64,000 nt of DNA from Caryophanales bacterium UBA4682 (GTDB lineage Bacteria; Bacillota_I; Bacilli_A; RFN20; CAG-288), in contig DHKY01000004.1 in NCBI GenBank assembly GCA_002404995.1, positions 26,613-90,612 of the forward strand, given 5' to 3'. The number at the start of each line of letters is the position of its first letter. Positions within the stretch are counted from its first letter, which is position 1. The notes under the pieces were generated by a model, which ran no database searches, was not told the origin of the DNA, and saw nothing but the letters and a program-made list of their open reading frames with translations. Shown piece after piece: positions 7,871 to 16,072 of this stretch. Position numbers and translations under genes: made by a program.

Positions 7871-9063
7871 GTTTTTCCTTTCTGTTTATCGATGACTTCC
7901 TGAGCAAAAGAGTCTGCCTGAAGAAGAATCGAATCCAGATTCTCCTCGGTCAGCTCCTTTGTCTTAGGAAAGTGATTTAAAGTATAAGATAAACACTCTT
8001 GTATGTCTAGATAAGCAAGCTTATGGGAAAGAAACTCTTGGATAGCTAGGCTATCGACAGCATTCCTGAATATCCTTCCGGTATTTCCATAGAGCCGGTT
8101 CCTCTCTAGAGCGAGAGAGAAACAAGGATAACGAAGAGCATCAAGTTTCCTGAAGTGTAACTTCTTAACATTTTCTTCATCTTCCAGGGTGTTTTCATGC
8201 CTAGAGAGGGTTCCCTTAGATAAGGCAAAGGCAATCGCAACCTTCCTATCCACCGGGGAATACTCATAAATTGTCTCCTCTTTTCCTTCTTCATTCAGGA
8301 AGGTTACCAGAGCATGGACTAGAGATTCCTTGCAGATAACCGCCTTGTACTGCACGGAGTCCGGCATAGGAAATAGCGCTTTCGCCTCCCTGATTTCAAA
8401 CGCCTTATTGACCATTGTCGTGCAATCTACGGTAATCTTGCTCCCCCTTGCCCAGGTCGGATGCTTCAGTACCCTTTCCGGGGTAGCTTCTTTCCTTTCG
8501 GAAATAGGATGATCACGGAGGGCACCGCCGGAAGCAGTAATCCAAAGTGTCTTAATCTGGTTGTCTTTGATATTTCTACTTTTCAGTTCATTCAGTAGTT
8601 TGTTCAAAGCAACATGTTCACTGTCAACCGGATAAAGATGGGAAGACGAGGTCCTCCTTTCCTTATGGATCAAGGAAGAACCAATAACCAATGATTCTTT
8701 ATTGCAGAGCATCAGATCATGATTCAGGCGCAAAGAAACCAGCGAAGGAATCAAGCCGTCATTACCCCTGATTGCATTAAAGATAGAGGAGTTTCCGGAA
8801 GCAGTGATGACTTCAATGGAAGCATCCTTTCCGGAATAGACCTTATAGGAAGGATGCAGTCTTTGGAATTCTTTTGCCTTCTCTTCATCGACAATGCCGA
8901 CATATTTCAGTTTCGGGAAATATAGAAGAAAAGGTTCCCTCTTCTCAAATCTCGAGAAAAGGGAAACCCCGACAAGATCATAATTCAATGAGTAACGTAG
9001 AAGATCTAAGGTCTGCCTTCCGATAGAACCAGTTGCCCCCAAAAGAACAATCGGTTCTTTCAT
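7855..9063 (-). CDS. dxr: 1-deoxy-D-xylulose 5-phosphate reductoisomerase
   Basis: Second step of the MEP isoprenoid pathway: NADPH-dependent conversion of DXP to MEP, 402 residues (normal length). Seen: NADPH-binding GATGSIG at residues 9-15; CNKESLV, DSEHVAL, SGGALRD, and HPTWARGSKITVDCTT followed by MVNKAFEI, matching the family's substrate-loop and metal-site motifs. The ATG overlaps the cdsA stop as ATGA, and the end overlaps rseP. The gene order cdsA-dxr-rseP is the classic Firmicutes arrangement. Confidence 0.97.
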   Translation of the reverse strand: MKEPIVLLGATGSIGRQTLDLLRYSLNYDLVGVSLFSRFEKREPFLLYFPKLKYVGIVDEEKAKEFQRLHPSYKVYSGKDASIEVITASGNSSIFNAIRGNDGLIPSLVSLRLNHDLMLCNKESLVIGSSLIHKERRTSSSHLYPVDSEHVALNKLLNELKSRNIKDNQIKTLWITASGGALRDHPISERKEATPERVLKHPTWARGSKITVDCTTMVNKAFEIREAKALFPMPDSVQYKAVICKESLVHALVTFLNEEGKEETIYEYSPVDRKVAIAFALSKGTLSRHENTLEDEENVKKLHFRKLDALRYPCFSLALERNRLYGNTGRIFRNAVDSLAIQEFLSHKLAYLDIQECLSYTLNHFPKTKELTEENLDSILLQADSFAQEVIDKQKGKTCHSF

Positions 9064-10100
9064 AGAAAGAGACGGAATCCTTTCGAAAGCATAAGGACGA
9101 AAAGCGCCCTGACAGCTGCGTTTGTCAAAAGAGAATCAAAACGATCAATGATACCGCCATGTCCTGGCCTGATTTTTCCGTAGTCTTTGATACCGACAGT
9201 GCGTTTAATCAAGGAGAAAAGGAAACCTCCGACGTTTCCGATAATCGGCGAGAGAATGGAAGCAATCAGAAGAATCGGCCATGCCTGACCACCAAAGACA
9301 CCAATTTCCTTCAAAGCCGGAGAATAGCTGAACTGCCTAAGACCAGGAAGCAATGGGGAAGAGAAGAAGGGAACATACTCGAAGAAAGCTGTCCTAGCCA
9401 AAGTAAAACCGATAGAGAAAATAGAGCCTCCGATGAAGCCTTCCCAAGTCTTATTCGGAGAAACTCGCGGGTTCCTCTTATGCTTGCCAAAGAGCCTTCC
9501 AGAGAAATAAGCTCCGACATCACAGAACCAGGTTCCGACGGCAGTGAAGACCATCAAGTAACAGGTCGACCAACGCTGGTCGAGATTCGGATGACTTTGA
9601 TAGTATGGCGAGAATTCTTTGCTCCTCCCAAAATAGCGAAGGAAGAAAATGCTTTGGAATCCAAACCCGATTAAGAAGGTCCTAGCAAAAAGATACGTGA
9701 CATCATTAACAGAAACCTTCGAAGAGAAAATAGCAATAGAGAACAAAATCAGAAGGTAAAGAACCAATCCAATAACCGAAACATACAAAGAGCCCATGGA
9801 AAAACCATACCAAGGATCTTTGAAAGGATTGTTTCCTTTCATCCAAGATTGAATCAATCCACCATAAGCAAAAAGATACCTGAAAACGTAGACAATCCCC
9901 TTCCTATAAAGAGGGAACTTGTTCTTTCCGGGAGCTTCAAGCCTTTCATGACAGGCAACGGTCAAGAAGAAGGAAATCAGAAGAAAGTAAAACCATCCGC
10001 CTAAAGTAACAGCTGGCAGAAGAAGACCGACAAATACGATTCCGGATATTGTCCGGACAAGCCTAGAAGTCTTGTTTTTCTCGGAAATCTGATTATGCAT
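9060..10100 (-). CDS. cdsA: phosphatidate cytidylyltransferase (CDP-diacylglycerol synthase)
   Basis: Makes CDP-diacylglycerol from phosphatidate and CTP for membrane phospholipid synthesis; polytopic membrane protein of 346 residues, somewhat long for the family. The C-terminal signature is present (SLIKRTVGIKDYG, then GHGGIIDRFDS), with its conserved Lys-Asp and His-Gly-Gly-Asp residues. The ATG directly abuts the frr stop with no gap. In Bacillus uppS lies between frr and cdsA; here there is no room for it. Confidence 0.95.
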   Translation of the reverse strand: MHNQISEKNKTSRLVRTISGIVFVGLLLPAVTLGGWFYFLLISFFLTVACHERLEAPGKNKFPLYRKGIVYVFRYLFAYGGLIQSWMKGNNPFKDPWYGFSMGSLYVSVIGLVLYLLILFSIAIFSSKVSVNDVTYLFARTFLIGFGFQSIFFLRYFGRSKEFSPYYQSHPNLDQRWSTCYLMVFTAVGTWFCDVGAYFSGRLFGKHKRNPRVSPNKTWEGFIGGSIFSIGFTLARTAFFEYVPFFSSPLLPGLRQFSYSPALKEIGVFGGQAWPILLIASILSPIIGNVGGFLFSLIKRTVGIKDYGKIRPGHGGIIDRFDSLLTNAAVRALFVLMLSKGFRLFL

Positions 10101-10643
10101 TTAGATGGTCTCGATATCTTTGACCTTATTGGCTAAAAGCTTTTCGATTTCTTCGATATGTTTATCCGTGGCTTTCTGGATATCCTCTAACCTATTGTCA
10201 CGCCTGTCTTCAGAAAGGTCTTTGTCCTTTTTGATGTCGTTGTTGGCATCACGACGGATATTGCGGACAGCGACTTTTCCCTCTTCAGCGCATTTCTTAG
10301 CCTGGCGGATCAAATCCTGACGGCGTTCCTCGCTCGGAGCCGGGAATTTCAAAATGATGGCATTGCCGTTCTGGGTGACTGTGCATCCAAGATCGGCTTT
10401 ATTGATTCCGCCGACCCTGCCTTTTAAGGTAGAAACATCGAACGGACGAATCTGAAGATCAGTCGGAGAAAGAACAGAGATGGTAGCTCCGTATTTAATC
10501 GGAGACCTTTCTCCATAAAGATCAACTTTGACATTATCTAATAAAGCAGCAGAGACACGGCCTGCACGGAGAGTTCCGAAAGTTTCTTTAAGGGAAGCAA
10601 TGGACTGATCCCTCTTCTTCGTATAAGCATCAATATTGGACAT
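10101..10643 (-). CDS. frr: ribosome recycling factor
   Basis: Splits post-termination ribosomes with EF-G. It has 180 residues, close to the usual 185. Recognised by the N-terminal helix with LRAGRVSAALLDNVKVDLYG, the central beta domain (RPFDVSTL) and the C-terminal helical bundle (VAVRNIRRDANNDIKKDK). A good AGGAGG site lies before the ATG. It sits downstream of pyrH by 84 nt in a conserved translation operon. Confidence 0.98.
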   Translation of the reverse strand: MSNIDAYTKKRDQSIASLKETFGTLRAGRVSAALLDNVKVDLYGERSPIKYGATISVLSPTDLQIRPFDVSTLKGRVGGINKADLGCTVTQNGNAIILKFPAPSEERRQDLIRQAKKCAEEGKVAVRNIRRDANNDIKKDKDLSEDRRDNRLEDIQKATDKHIEEIEKLLANKVKDIETI

Positions 10644-10727
10644 AAAATCTCCTCCTTTAAACAGAGATTACTACTAATCTTTATTTTACTAAATAGGCCT
10701 AAGCTTTAAAAGAGCCTGATGGAAAGT

Positions 10728-11444
10728 TTACTTCTTGTTGGTCACAACAGTGCCGATATCGTCGCCATTTAAGACACGGACTGCATTTTCCGGATCGTTC
10801 CTGTTGAAAACACGGACATCCACAGAAGAATCAACTAATAATCCGACAGCCGTATTATCCCTGACCTTAAGATTATCCGCAAGCAGCTCCGAATAGGAAA
10901 TCTTCTTGATAAGCTTCGCATTCTTATTCTTCCGGGGATCATCATCATAGACACCTTCAACACCATTCTTGCCCATAAAGATACCATCGCAGTTCCTCTC
11001 TTTGGCACGGAGGGCAGCACAAGTGTCGGTAGTGAAAAACGGAGAACCGATTCCACCTGCGAAAATAACAACACGTTTCTTCTCAAGGTGACGTAAAGCA
11101 CGGCGACGAATATAAGGTTCACCGCACTGGGCAACCGGAATGGCCGTCCTAACCCGTGTCACAAGTCCATGGTTTTCAAAGAAAGACTGAAGGCACATAG
11201 CATTCCTGATAGTGGCCATCCTACCCCTATAATCGCCGGTAGTCTTTTCAATACCAAGATTTTCAGCTTCTCTTCCACGCCAGATATTACCACCACCGAC
11301 AACGAGGCAGACTTCAGTGCCAGCAGAAACAATCTCTTGAACCATTTTATAAATGGATTCAAGATATTCCTTATCATAAATATCTTCTTTTCCTTTTAAG
11401 GCTTCTCCGGAAATTTTTAGCAGAATACGTTTGTACTTGGGCAT
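10728..11444 (-). CDS. pyrH: UMP kinase
   Basis: Phosphorylates UMP to UDP; bacterial hexameric enzyme of the amino-acid kinase fold, 238 residues. Seen: LLKISGEAL at the N terminus, GGGNIWRG, the TAIPVAQCGEPYIRRRA region, and DDDP near residue 160. The frame is open further upstream, but the ATG at 11444 is chosen because GGAGAGGAG lies about 10 nt before it and the protein then starts MPKYKRILLK, as in homologues. A terminator-like hairpin stands between tsf and this gene. Confidence 0.97.
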   Translation of the reverse strand: MPKYKRILLKISGEALKGKEDIYDKEYLESIYKMVQEIVSAGTEVCLVVGGGNIWRGREAENLGIEKTTGDYRGRMATIRNAMCLQSFFENHGLVTRVRTAIPVAQCGEPYIRRRALRHLEKKRVVIFAGGIGSPFFTTDTCAALRAKERNCDGIFMGKNGVEGVYDDDPRKNKNAKLIKKISYSELLADNLKVRDNTAVGLLVDSSVDVRVFNRNDPENAVRVLNGDDIGTVVTNKK

Positions 11445-11481
11445 ATGAATAAATTTCTCCTCTCCACTATTGTAACAAAAA

Positions 11482-11501
11482 GGCACCCCTTTCGGAGTGC
11501 C
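11482..11501 (-). terminator. intra-operon terminator/attenuator between tsf and pyrH
   Basis: On the minus strand GGCACTCC, GAAA tetraloop, GGGGTGCC with one G-U pair, then TTTTTGTT. The wobble pair only works in the minus orientation. It ends 37 nt before the pyrH ATG and should reduce transcription of pyrH and downstream genes relative to rpsB-tsf. Confidence 0.75.
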
Positions 11502-11519
11502 TTTCAATCGTTTGACGAA

Positions 11520-12419
11520 CTACTTGCTGGAACCAGCCTGAGCAGCAACTTCAGCAGCGAAATCGTCCTGACGTTTTTCGATGCCTTCGCCAACTGCATA
11601 ACGATAAGCAGAAACGATAGAAGCTCCGTTCTCTTTGAGATACTGGGCAACAGTCTTCTGTTCATCGATGACCATCGGTTCATCGTCTAAGACAGACTCG
11701 AAGAGAGTCTTCTCGACACGGCCACGGACAATCTTGTTCTTGATTGCTTCCGGCTTGCTTGCGAATTTCGGATCCTGTTCAGAAGCCTCGAGCTGGATTT
11801 TCCTTTCCTTGTCGATGACTTCTTCAGGGATGTCGTTCTCATGGAGATAGCTCGGATTGTTGGAGCAGACATTGAGAGCAACCCTGGTTGCATTTTCAGT
11901 AGAACCACCCTTTAAGACAATAAGGGTAGCAATCTTTCCGTTCCTATGGATATAAGGTCCGAAAACCTCATCATCGCTCTTCTCAACAGTGATAAGACGA
12001 CGGAAATCAAGCTTTTCGCCGAGTTTGACGCCAGCATCGATGAATAAATCAGCAATGGTCTTGCCGTTCTCATCCTTTAAAAGCTTAGCTTCTTCAACAG
12101 TCTTCGGCCTGTACTTTAAGACAATAGCGTTGACGCTCTTGACTAAAGCACGGAACGGATCCGAATTGGCGACGAAGTCAGTCTCGGAATTGATTTCGAT
12201 CCTAGCAGCCTTGTTTCCTTCGGTCCTAAGCCAGGCAACACCTTCAGCAGCAATACGGGTTGCAGCTTTCTTAGCCTGCTTAGCAATACCCTTCTCACGT
12301 AACCAATCGACAGATTTGTCGACATCGTTTCCGTTGGCAAGAAGAGCTTTCTTGCAATCCCTTAATCCAGCACCGGTGCGTTCACGGAGCTGTTTGATTA
12401 ATTCAATCCTCTCAGACAT
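11520..12419 (-). CDS. tsf: translation elongation factor Ts
   Basis: Nucleotide exchange factor for EF-Tu, 299 residues. The N-terminal UBA-like region contains IKQLRERTGAGLRDCKKAL, and residues near 78-84 read INSETDFVA, the family's EF-Tu contact motif (usually NCETDFVA). The ATG overlaps the rpsB stop as TAATG, so translation is coupled to S2. The partner EF-Tu gene is not in the window. Confidence 0.98.
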   Translation of the reverse strand: MSERIELIKQLRERTGAGLRDCKKALLANGNDVDKSVDWLREKGIAKQAKKAATRIAAEGVAWLRTEGNKAARIEINSETDFVANSDPFRALVKSVNAIVLKYRPKTVEEAKLLKDENGKTIADLFIDAGVKLGEKLDFRRLITVEKSDDEVFGPYIHRNGKIATLIVLKGGSTENATRVALNVCSNNPSYLHENDIPEEVIDKERKIQLEASEQDPKFASKPEAIKNKIVRGRVEKTLFESVLDDEPMVIDEQKTVAQYLKENGASIVSAYRYAVGEGIEKRQDDFAAEVAAQAGSSK

Positions 12420-13483
12420 TACTTGGCTTCTCCCTTGACCTCAGCAGAAGCAGCCGGAGCTTCAGTTGCTTCAGCCGGCTTTGCAGCATCAGCAGCTTTG
12501 TTCTCGCCTTCCGGTTTGTTTCCGTCGTTGAAGCGGTAGAAGTTCTTCTTGACAAAACGTTTACGAGCAACACGTTTGCCGTTCTTACGCCTTGCGATAG
12601 CATCATCACGAAGCTTGGCACGGATGGACTTGATCTGTTCAGCCTGATCGACACCCTTAAGCCTGTCGGCCCTGGTCTGAGCAGCAGCATCGGCATCCTT
12701 GTAAGCATAGACCGGCTCACCGCCCTTGCCTTCGACAACAGCATCAGCAAATAATCCGACAATTAAACGGATGGAAGCTTCGCCATCATCATTGGCCGGA
12801 ACTAAGTAGTCGATTAAATCCGGATCAGTGTTGGTATCACCTAATGCGAAGACAGGGATGTGAAGCAGACGAGCTTCGGCAATAGCATTGTGTTCGGTCT
12901 TAGGATCGACAACAACGATAGCCTGCGGAAGCCTGCGGATTTCCTTGATGCCTTCGAGGTTAGCAGATAATTTGGCTTTGAGTTTAAGGCGCTCAGCAGC
13001 TTCCTTCTTTGGAAGCTTTTCTAATTCGCCGGATAATTCTTCCTGTTCGATGGTACGGAGTAAACCGATACGTTTTAAGATGGTGTGGAAGTTAGTAAGG
13101 GTTCCGCCTAACCAACGTTTGGCAACATAGAAGGAGCCAGAACGGACAGCTTCTTCAGTGACTGCTTTCTGTGCATAGGCCTTGGTTCCGACAAAGAGAA
13201 CCTTTCCGCCCTTAGAAACAATGTCCTTTAAGGCAAGATAGGCAGTCTGCATCTGAGCAGCCGATTTGTTTAAATCAATCAGATGGAGATTGTTGCGTTT
13301 TCCGTAGATGTACTTGCTCCTCTTCGGATTCCAACGGGAAACGCGATGTCCGAAATGGCATCCTGCAGCAAGCAGGGCCTTCGGAGAAACGACCGGATCT
13401 TCAGGCTTGTGTTCAATGGTCTGCCTGACATTTGCCTCGGCTTCTGCCGGAGCAGCTTCGACTTTCTTCTCTTCTTCGCTCAT
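12419..13483 (-). CDS. rpsB: 30S ribosomal protein S2 with long terminal extensions
   Basis: S2 is a ribosomal protein of the small subunit. The core is clear: AAGCHFGHRVSRWNPK, then KYIYGKRNNLHLIDLNKS, VVVDPKTEHNAIAEA and IPVFALGDTN. The protein has 354 residues against the usual 230-260. About 30 extra residues (Glu/Ala-rich) precede the core and about 100 follow ADAVVEGK: first a basic helical stretch, then an Ala/Glu/Lys/Pro-rich tail. A strong AGGAGG is present, with a promoter about 150 nt upstream. Confidence 0.97.
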   Translation of the reverse strand: MSEEEKKVEAAPAEAEANVRQTIEHKPEDPVVSPKALLAAGCHFGHRVSRWNPKRSKYIYGKRNNLHLIDLNKSAAQMQTAYLALKDIVSKGGKVLFVGTKAYAQKAVTEEAVRSGSFYVAKRWLGGTLTNFHTILKRIGLLRTIEQEELSGELEKLPKKEAAERLKLKAKLSANLEGIKEIRRLPQAIVVVDPKTEHNAIAEARLLHIPVFALGDTNTDPDLIDYLVPANDDGEASIRLIVGLFADAVVEGKGGEPVYAYKDADAAAQTRADRLKGVDQAEQIKSIRAKLRDDAIARRKNGKRVARKRFVKKNFYRFNDGNKPEGENKAADAAKPAEATEAPAASAEVKGEAK

Positions 13484-13634
13484 TTTTTGAGCCTCCTTTT
13501 TGTTGAACTTCTAGATGTTTCGAGATGCCAACCCAATATGCCTTTGATTGCAATTACAGTAGTCTAGACAGACATAGAGGACTAGTCAGCAAGATTCGCA
13601 TCTATGGTTATAACGCCACTTTGGCGCAAGGGTA

Positions 13635-13664
13635 ATTATATACTAGGCAAAAACCATTTTACAA
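13635..13664 (-). promoter_or_regulatory. promoter of rpsB-tsf
   Basis: On the minus strand TTGTAA (13664-13659), 18-nt spacer, TATAAT (13640-13635). It leaves a leader of about 145 nt before the rpsB ATG. The leader holds a short hairpin (GCGCC...GGCGT, about 13612-13626), which could take part in S2 autoregulation; that role is inference. Confidence 0.7.
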
Positions 13665-13716
13665 GGGCAACTTAACCTTATTATATATAAAGTTGTGTTT
13701 TTCAGCATTTTTCATC

Positions 13717-13745
13717 TTGATAAACGGAGAGAAAACCTGTATATT
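13717..13745 (+). promoter_or_regulatory. promoter of tRNA-Glu
   Basis: TTGATA (13717-13722), 17-nt spacer, TATATT (13740-13745), placed about 18 nt before the mature tRNA end. Confidence 0.75.
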
Positions 13746-13762
13746 AAATAAGCTTTCTTCAT

Positions 13763-13839
13763 GGCCCCATCGACAAGCGGTTTAAGTCACAGCCCTCTCA
13801 AGGCTGGATTCAAGGGTCCGAATCCCTTTGGGGTCACCA
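13763..13839 (+). tRNA. tRNA-Glu (anticodon CTC)
   Basis: 77 nt with encoded CCA. Acceptor GGCCCCA pairs with TGGGGTC; anticodon stem CAGCC/GGCTG with loop CTCTCAA gives anticodon CTC (codon GAG). The T-arm is AAGGG-TCCGAAT-CCCTT: position 55, almost always U (pseudouridine), is C. Single-gene unit with its own promoter and terminator. Confidence 0.95.
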
Positions 13840-13851
13840 TCACGAAAAGTT

Positions 13852-13882
13852 AAGGAGTCCTAATGATTAGGACTCCTTTTTG
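13852..13882 (+). terminator. terminator of tRNA-Glu
   Basis: AAGGAGTCCTAA (13852-13863) pairs perfectly with TTAGGACTCCTT (13867-13878), followed by T-rich sequence. Confidence 0.92.
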
Positions 13883-14227
13883 TAACAGACCAAGACATAA
13901 CCTTTAAAGACAGAAGAAAATAAAGGTTTGTTTCTATCTTCCTATTCCCGAATAAAGGAAATTTGTTTTTTCTTTCTAATCACACAACCAAGCTCAATTG
14001 TTCAGCCCTTAGTTCATTATTCGTTCAATCTTTAGTTCGTTTGATAGTTCATTCATCTCTCCAGCTAGATAAATGAATTCTAAAGATTCTAAATGATTCT
14101 GGTTTTCGCTTTCGGTAGCGTCATCAAGAGAATGTCATCCTTGCTTAGTAAATTCATTTAACCAATATCAATTGATTTTGTTAGCCTTGTGAAAAGGGAA
14201 CAAATATGATATTTTTTCCTTATAACT
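13883..14227. other. intergenic region, no gene seen
   Basis: About 345 bp, AT-rich. It contains a run of similar short words (TAGTTCATT, CGTTCAATC, TAGTTCGTT, TAGTTCATT around 14005-14060) but no open frame of note. It should hold the promoter of the next gene; no convincing -35/-10 pair was identified. Confidence 0.5.
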
Positions 14228-14243
14228 AAGGAGTACATATACA

Positions 14244-14975
14244 ATGAACAAAAAGAAATACGCTCTTCACCCAGGATTGTTTCTAGCTTACTTTATTATT
14301 TGCATTGTCAACTTCGCCTTTGGTTTGATTTCTGCCATAGTGGATTGGTCAACATTTGCCAGTGCTGGACTTGGATACATTGGTTGGCTTGAGATTTTTG
14401 CCATTTCTGTCTGCATCGGACTTATCATCTATGCTTCTCTGATTCTTGCGAAAACACAGGACAAAGGAAATTCCGGAAGGGTTGTCCTGCTCTATTCCAG
14501 CATTGCATTCATTTCAATTTATGGCACGAATCTGATTACGGATATCGTATTGCTTGGTTCTTCGAATGGAGCGGTATCAATTCCTACTTTTATCATGGTC
14601 ATTCTGATTCTTGCGGCTGCTATCACTTCTCGTTGTCTCTTAAAGGAACATCCCAATGTGGCACGGATTATACTAATTGTCATTGGCAGGATTGCATCCG
14701 TAGCGGATATCATTTGTCTTTGCACTCTTACCTTGGGGGCTAGGAGTGCCATCTACGAAATCACTTCGCTGCTATTTACCATCTTCCATGTCATCTGCTG
14801 TTTCAGGAGGAAGTCATCGGTTCTCGCGGTTTCCTCTTCCTTCCAGACAAGAGAAGGAAACAAAGAAATGTCCCAATTGGAAAAGTGTGAGCTTCTGAGC
14901 AAATATAAAGAACTACTTGATAAAGGAGCTATCTCTGAGGAAGAATACGAGAAAAAGAAGAAAGAACTTCTCTAA
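14244..14975 (+). CDS. membrane protein with C-terminal SHOCT domain
   Basis: 243 residues. About six hydrophobic segments fill residues 10-195, followed by a soluble tail of about 40 residues ending KYKELLDKGAISEEEYEKKK, a typical SHOCT motif (short C-terminal domain, often in oligomerising membrane or phage-related proteins). AAGGAG lies 10 nt before the ATG. It is a monocistronic gene closed by a bidirectional terminator. The family gives no reaction. Confidence 0.85.
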   Translation: MNKKKYALHPGLFLAYFIICIVNFAFGLISAIVDWSTFASAGLGYIGWLEIFAISVCIGLIIYASLILAKTQDKGNSGRVVLLYSSIAFISIYGTNLITDIVLLGSSNGAVSIPTFIMVILILAAAITSRCLLKEHPNVARIILIVIGRIASVADIICLCTLTLGARSAIYEITSLLFTIFHVICCFRRKSSVLAVSSSFQTREGNKEMSQLEKCELLSKYKELLDKGAISEEEYEKKKKELL

Positions 14976-15030
14976 CTATTCTAAGATCTATCAGGAAATT
15001 GTTTCTATAATTTCATTAAGACCAAATCAT

Positions 15031-15068
15031 AAAAAATCAGGTACGATTAAGCATCTACCTGATTTTTT
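15031..15068. terminator. bidirectional terminator
   Basis: AAAAAATCAGGTA (15031-15043) pairs with TACCTGATTTTTT (15056-15068). It lies between convergent genes and can serve both. Confidence 0.9.
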
Positions 15069-15097
15069 ATTACCACTACTATCCAAGAAATAGAGTA

Positions 15098-15730
15098 TCA
15101 ACCCAAATAGACGAGCTGGTCAAGGAAATAGCCTTTGATTGTCTTTTCTTCATCGATATCCGTATTCAAAAAGGAATAAAAAACCTCGGCGATTGTCTTT
15201 TCATCTTTTGACTTGACAGTCCTCTTATGTCTAAAGACAGAAGTATCATCTCCGGAATTTTCAAAAGAAAAAGAAACATCTGATTTATCTGTTTTAGAAG
15301 AGGGATAGAACAAAGCTTTAAAGGTGCAATTATAATAAGGCCCATCGAATAAAATAGGATCCTTCCTTTTCAAATCATCATCAGAAAGAATCTGTCGACA
15401 TTCAATATATGGATTTTCATATACATTCTCTTTGTTAGTCGGATTAAACCGCAAGTAATAACAAGCAGCAGACAGATCAGGATTAATCGCCGGGGCTAAT
15501 TTGCTTTGGTCACAAGCCATAGCATAGAATTTTTCATTGTTTGTCAAAACAAAATCATTCTCGATAAAAGCAGAGAAGCTTTCAAAAGTCCAATACTTAA
15601 CATAAGATTTTAGTGGAATAGATTTTTCAGTACTGGTAGTGCAAGTTGAAGATGGAACAGAAATGGAAGAATCCGTACATCCCGTCAATGCCACTAAGGC
15701 AAAAGCACAATATAATAATTTCTTTTTCAT
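15098..15730 (-). CDS. hypothetical lipoprotein
   Basis: 210 residues with a lipoprotein signal: basic start, hydrophobic stretch and lipobox VALTGC at residues 13-18, then a Ser/Thr-rich linker. The mature domain (LKSYVKYWTFESFSAF and onward) is not recognised. The ribosome site is weak (AAAAGAAAAC). Monocistronic, convergent with the SHOCT gene. Other lipoproteins in the window share only the general layout. Confidence 0.8.
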   Translation of the reverse strand: MKKKLLYCAFALVALTGCTDSSISVPSSTCTTSTEKSIPLKSYVKYWTFESFSAFIENDFVLTNNEKFYAMACDQSKLAPAINPDLSAACYYLRFNPTNKENVYENPYIECRQILSDDDLKRKDPILFDGPYYNCTFKALFYPSSKTDKSDVSFSFENSGDDTSVFRHKRTVKSKDEKTIAEVFYSFLNTDIDEEKTIKGYFLDQLVYLG

Positions 15731-16044
15731 GTTTTCTTTTTATATCTTTTACTTCATACTTTTTTTCGATGTCAATGTTTTTTGTTGTTTTGAAATATTC
15801 CTTGTTTTTTGGTGAAGATACAAAATGTTTTGCTGTCCTTTAGCATTTTGTATAATCATTACAATTCATAAAAGACTTCTAAAATACACTAAATACTATC
15901 TTCTAGTTAACCCGTTTATACACGCCTTGCGATACTACCATATTTTAAATCCGAACAAGGAAAAGAAGACAGTGATTTATGGACAAAAGCAGCCAACCAA
16001 GTCAGAATATATACCAAGCAAATAGAATAATCTTTTAAAAAGGG
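15731..16044. other. divergent promoter region with inverted repeat
   Basis: AT-rich region between two divergent genes. TACAAAAT (15819-15826) is inverted as ATTTTGTA (15845-15852), with GCT/AGC extending the pairing inside; it could be a hairpin or operator. No gene is seen. Confidence 0.4.
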
Positions 16045-16050
16045 TATAAT
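16045..16050 (+). promoter_or_regulatory. -10 box upstream of the 16073 gene
   Basis: TATAAT about 20 nt before the ATG at 16073; no clear -35 element. Confidence 0.45.
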
Positions 16051-16072
16051 TGTAAAGAAAGCGATACAAATC

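Noticed and set aside
9060..10100. Possibility that TGA encodes Trp (mycoplasma code)
   Set aside because: cdsA ends with TGA in an ATGA overlap with dxr, and coaX also ends in TGA at a normal operon gap, so TGA is a stop.
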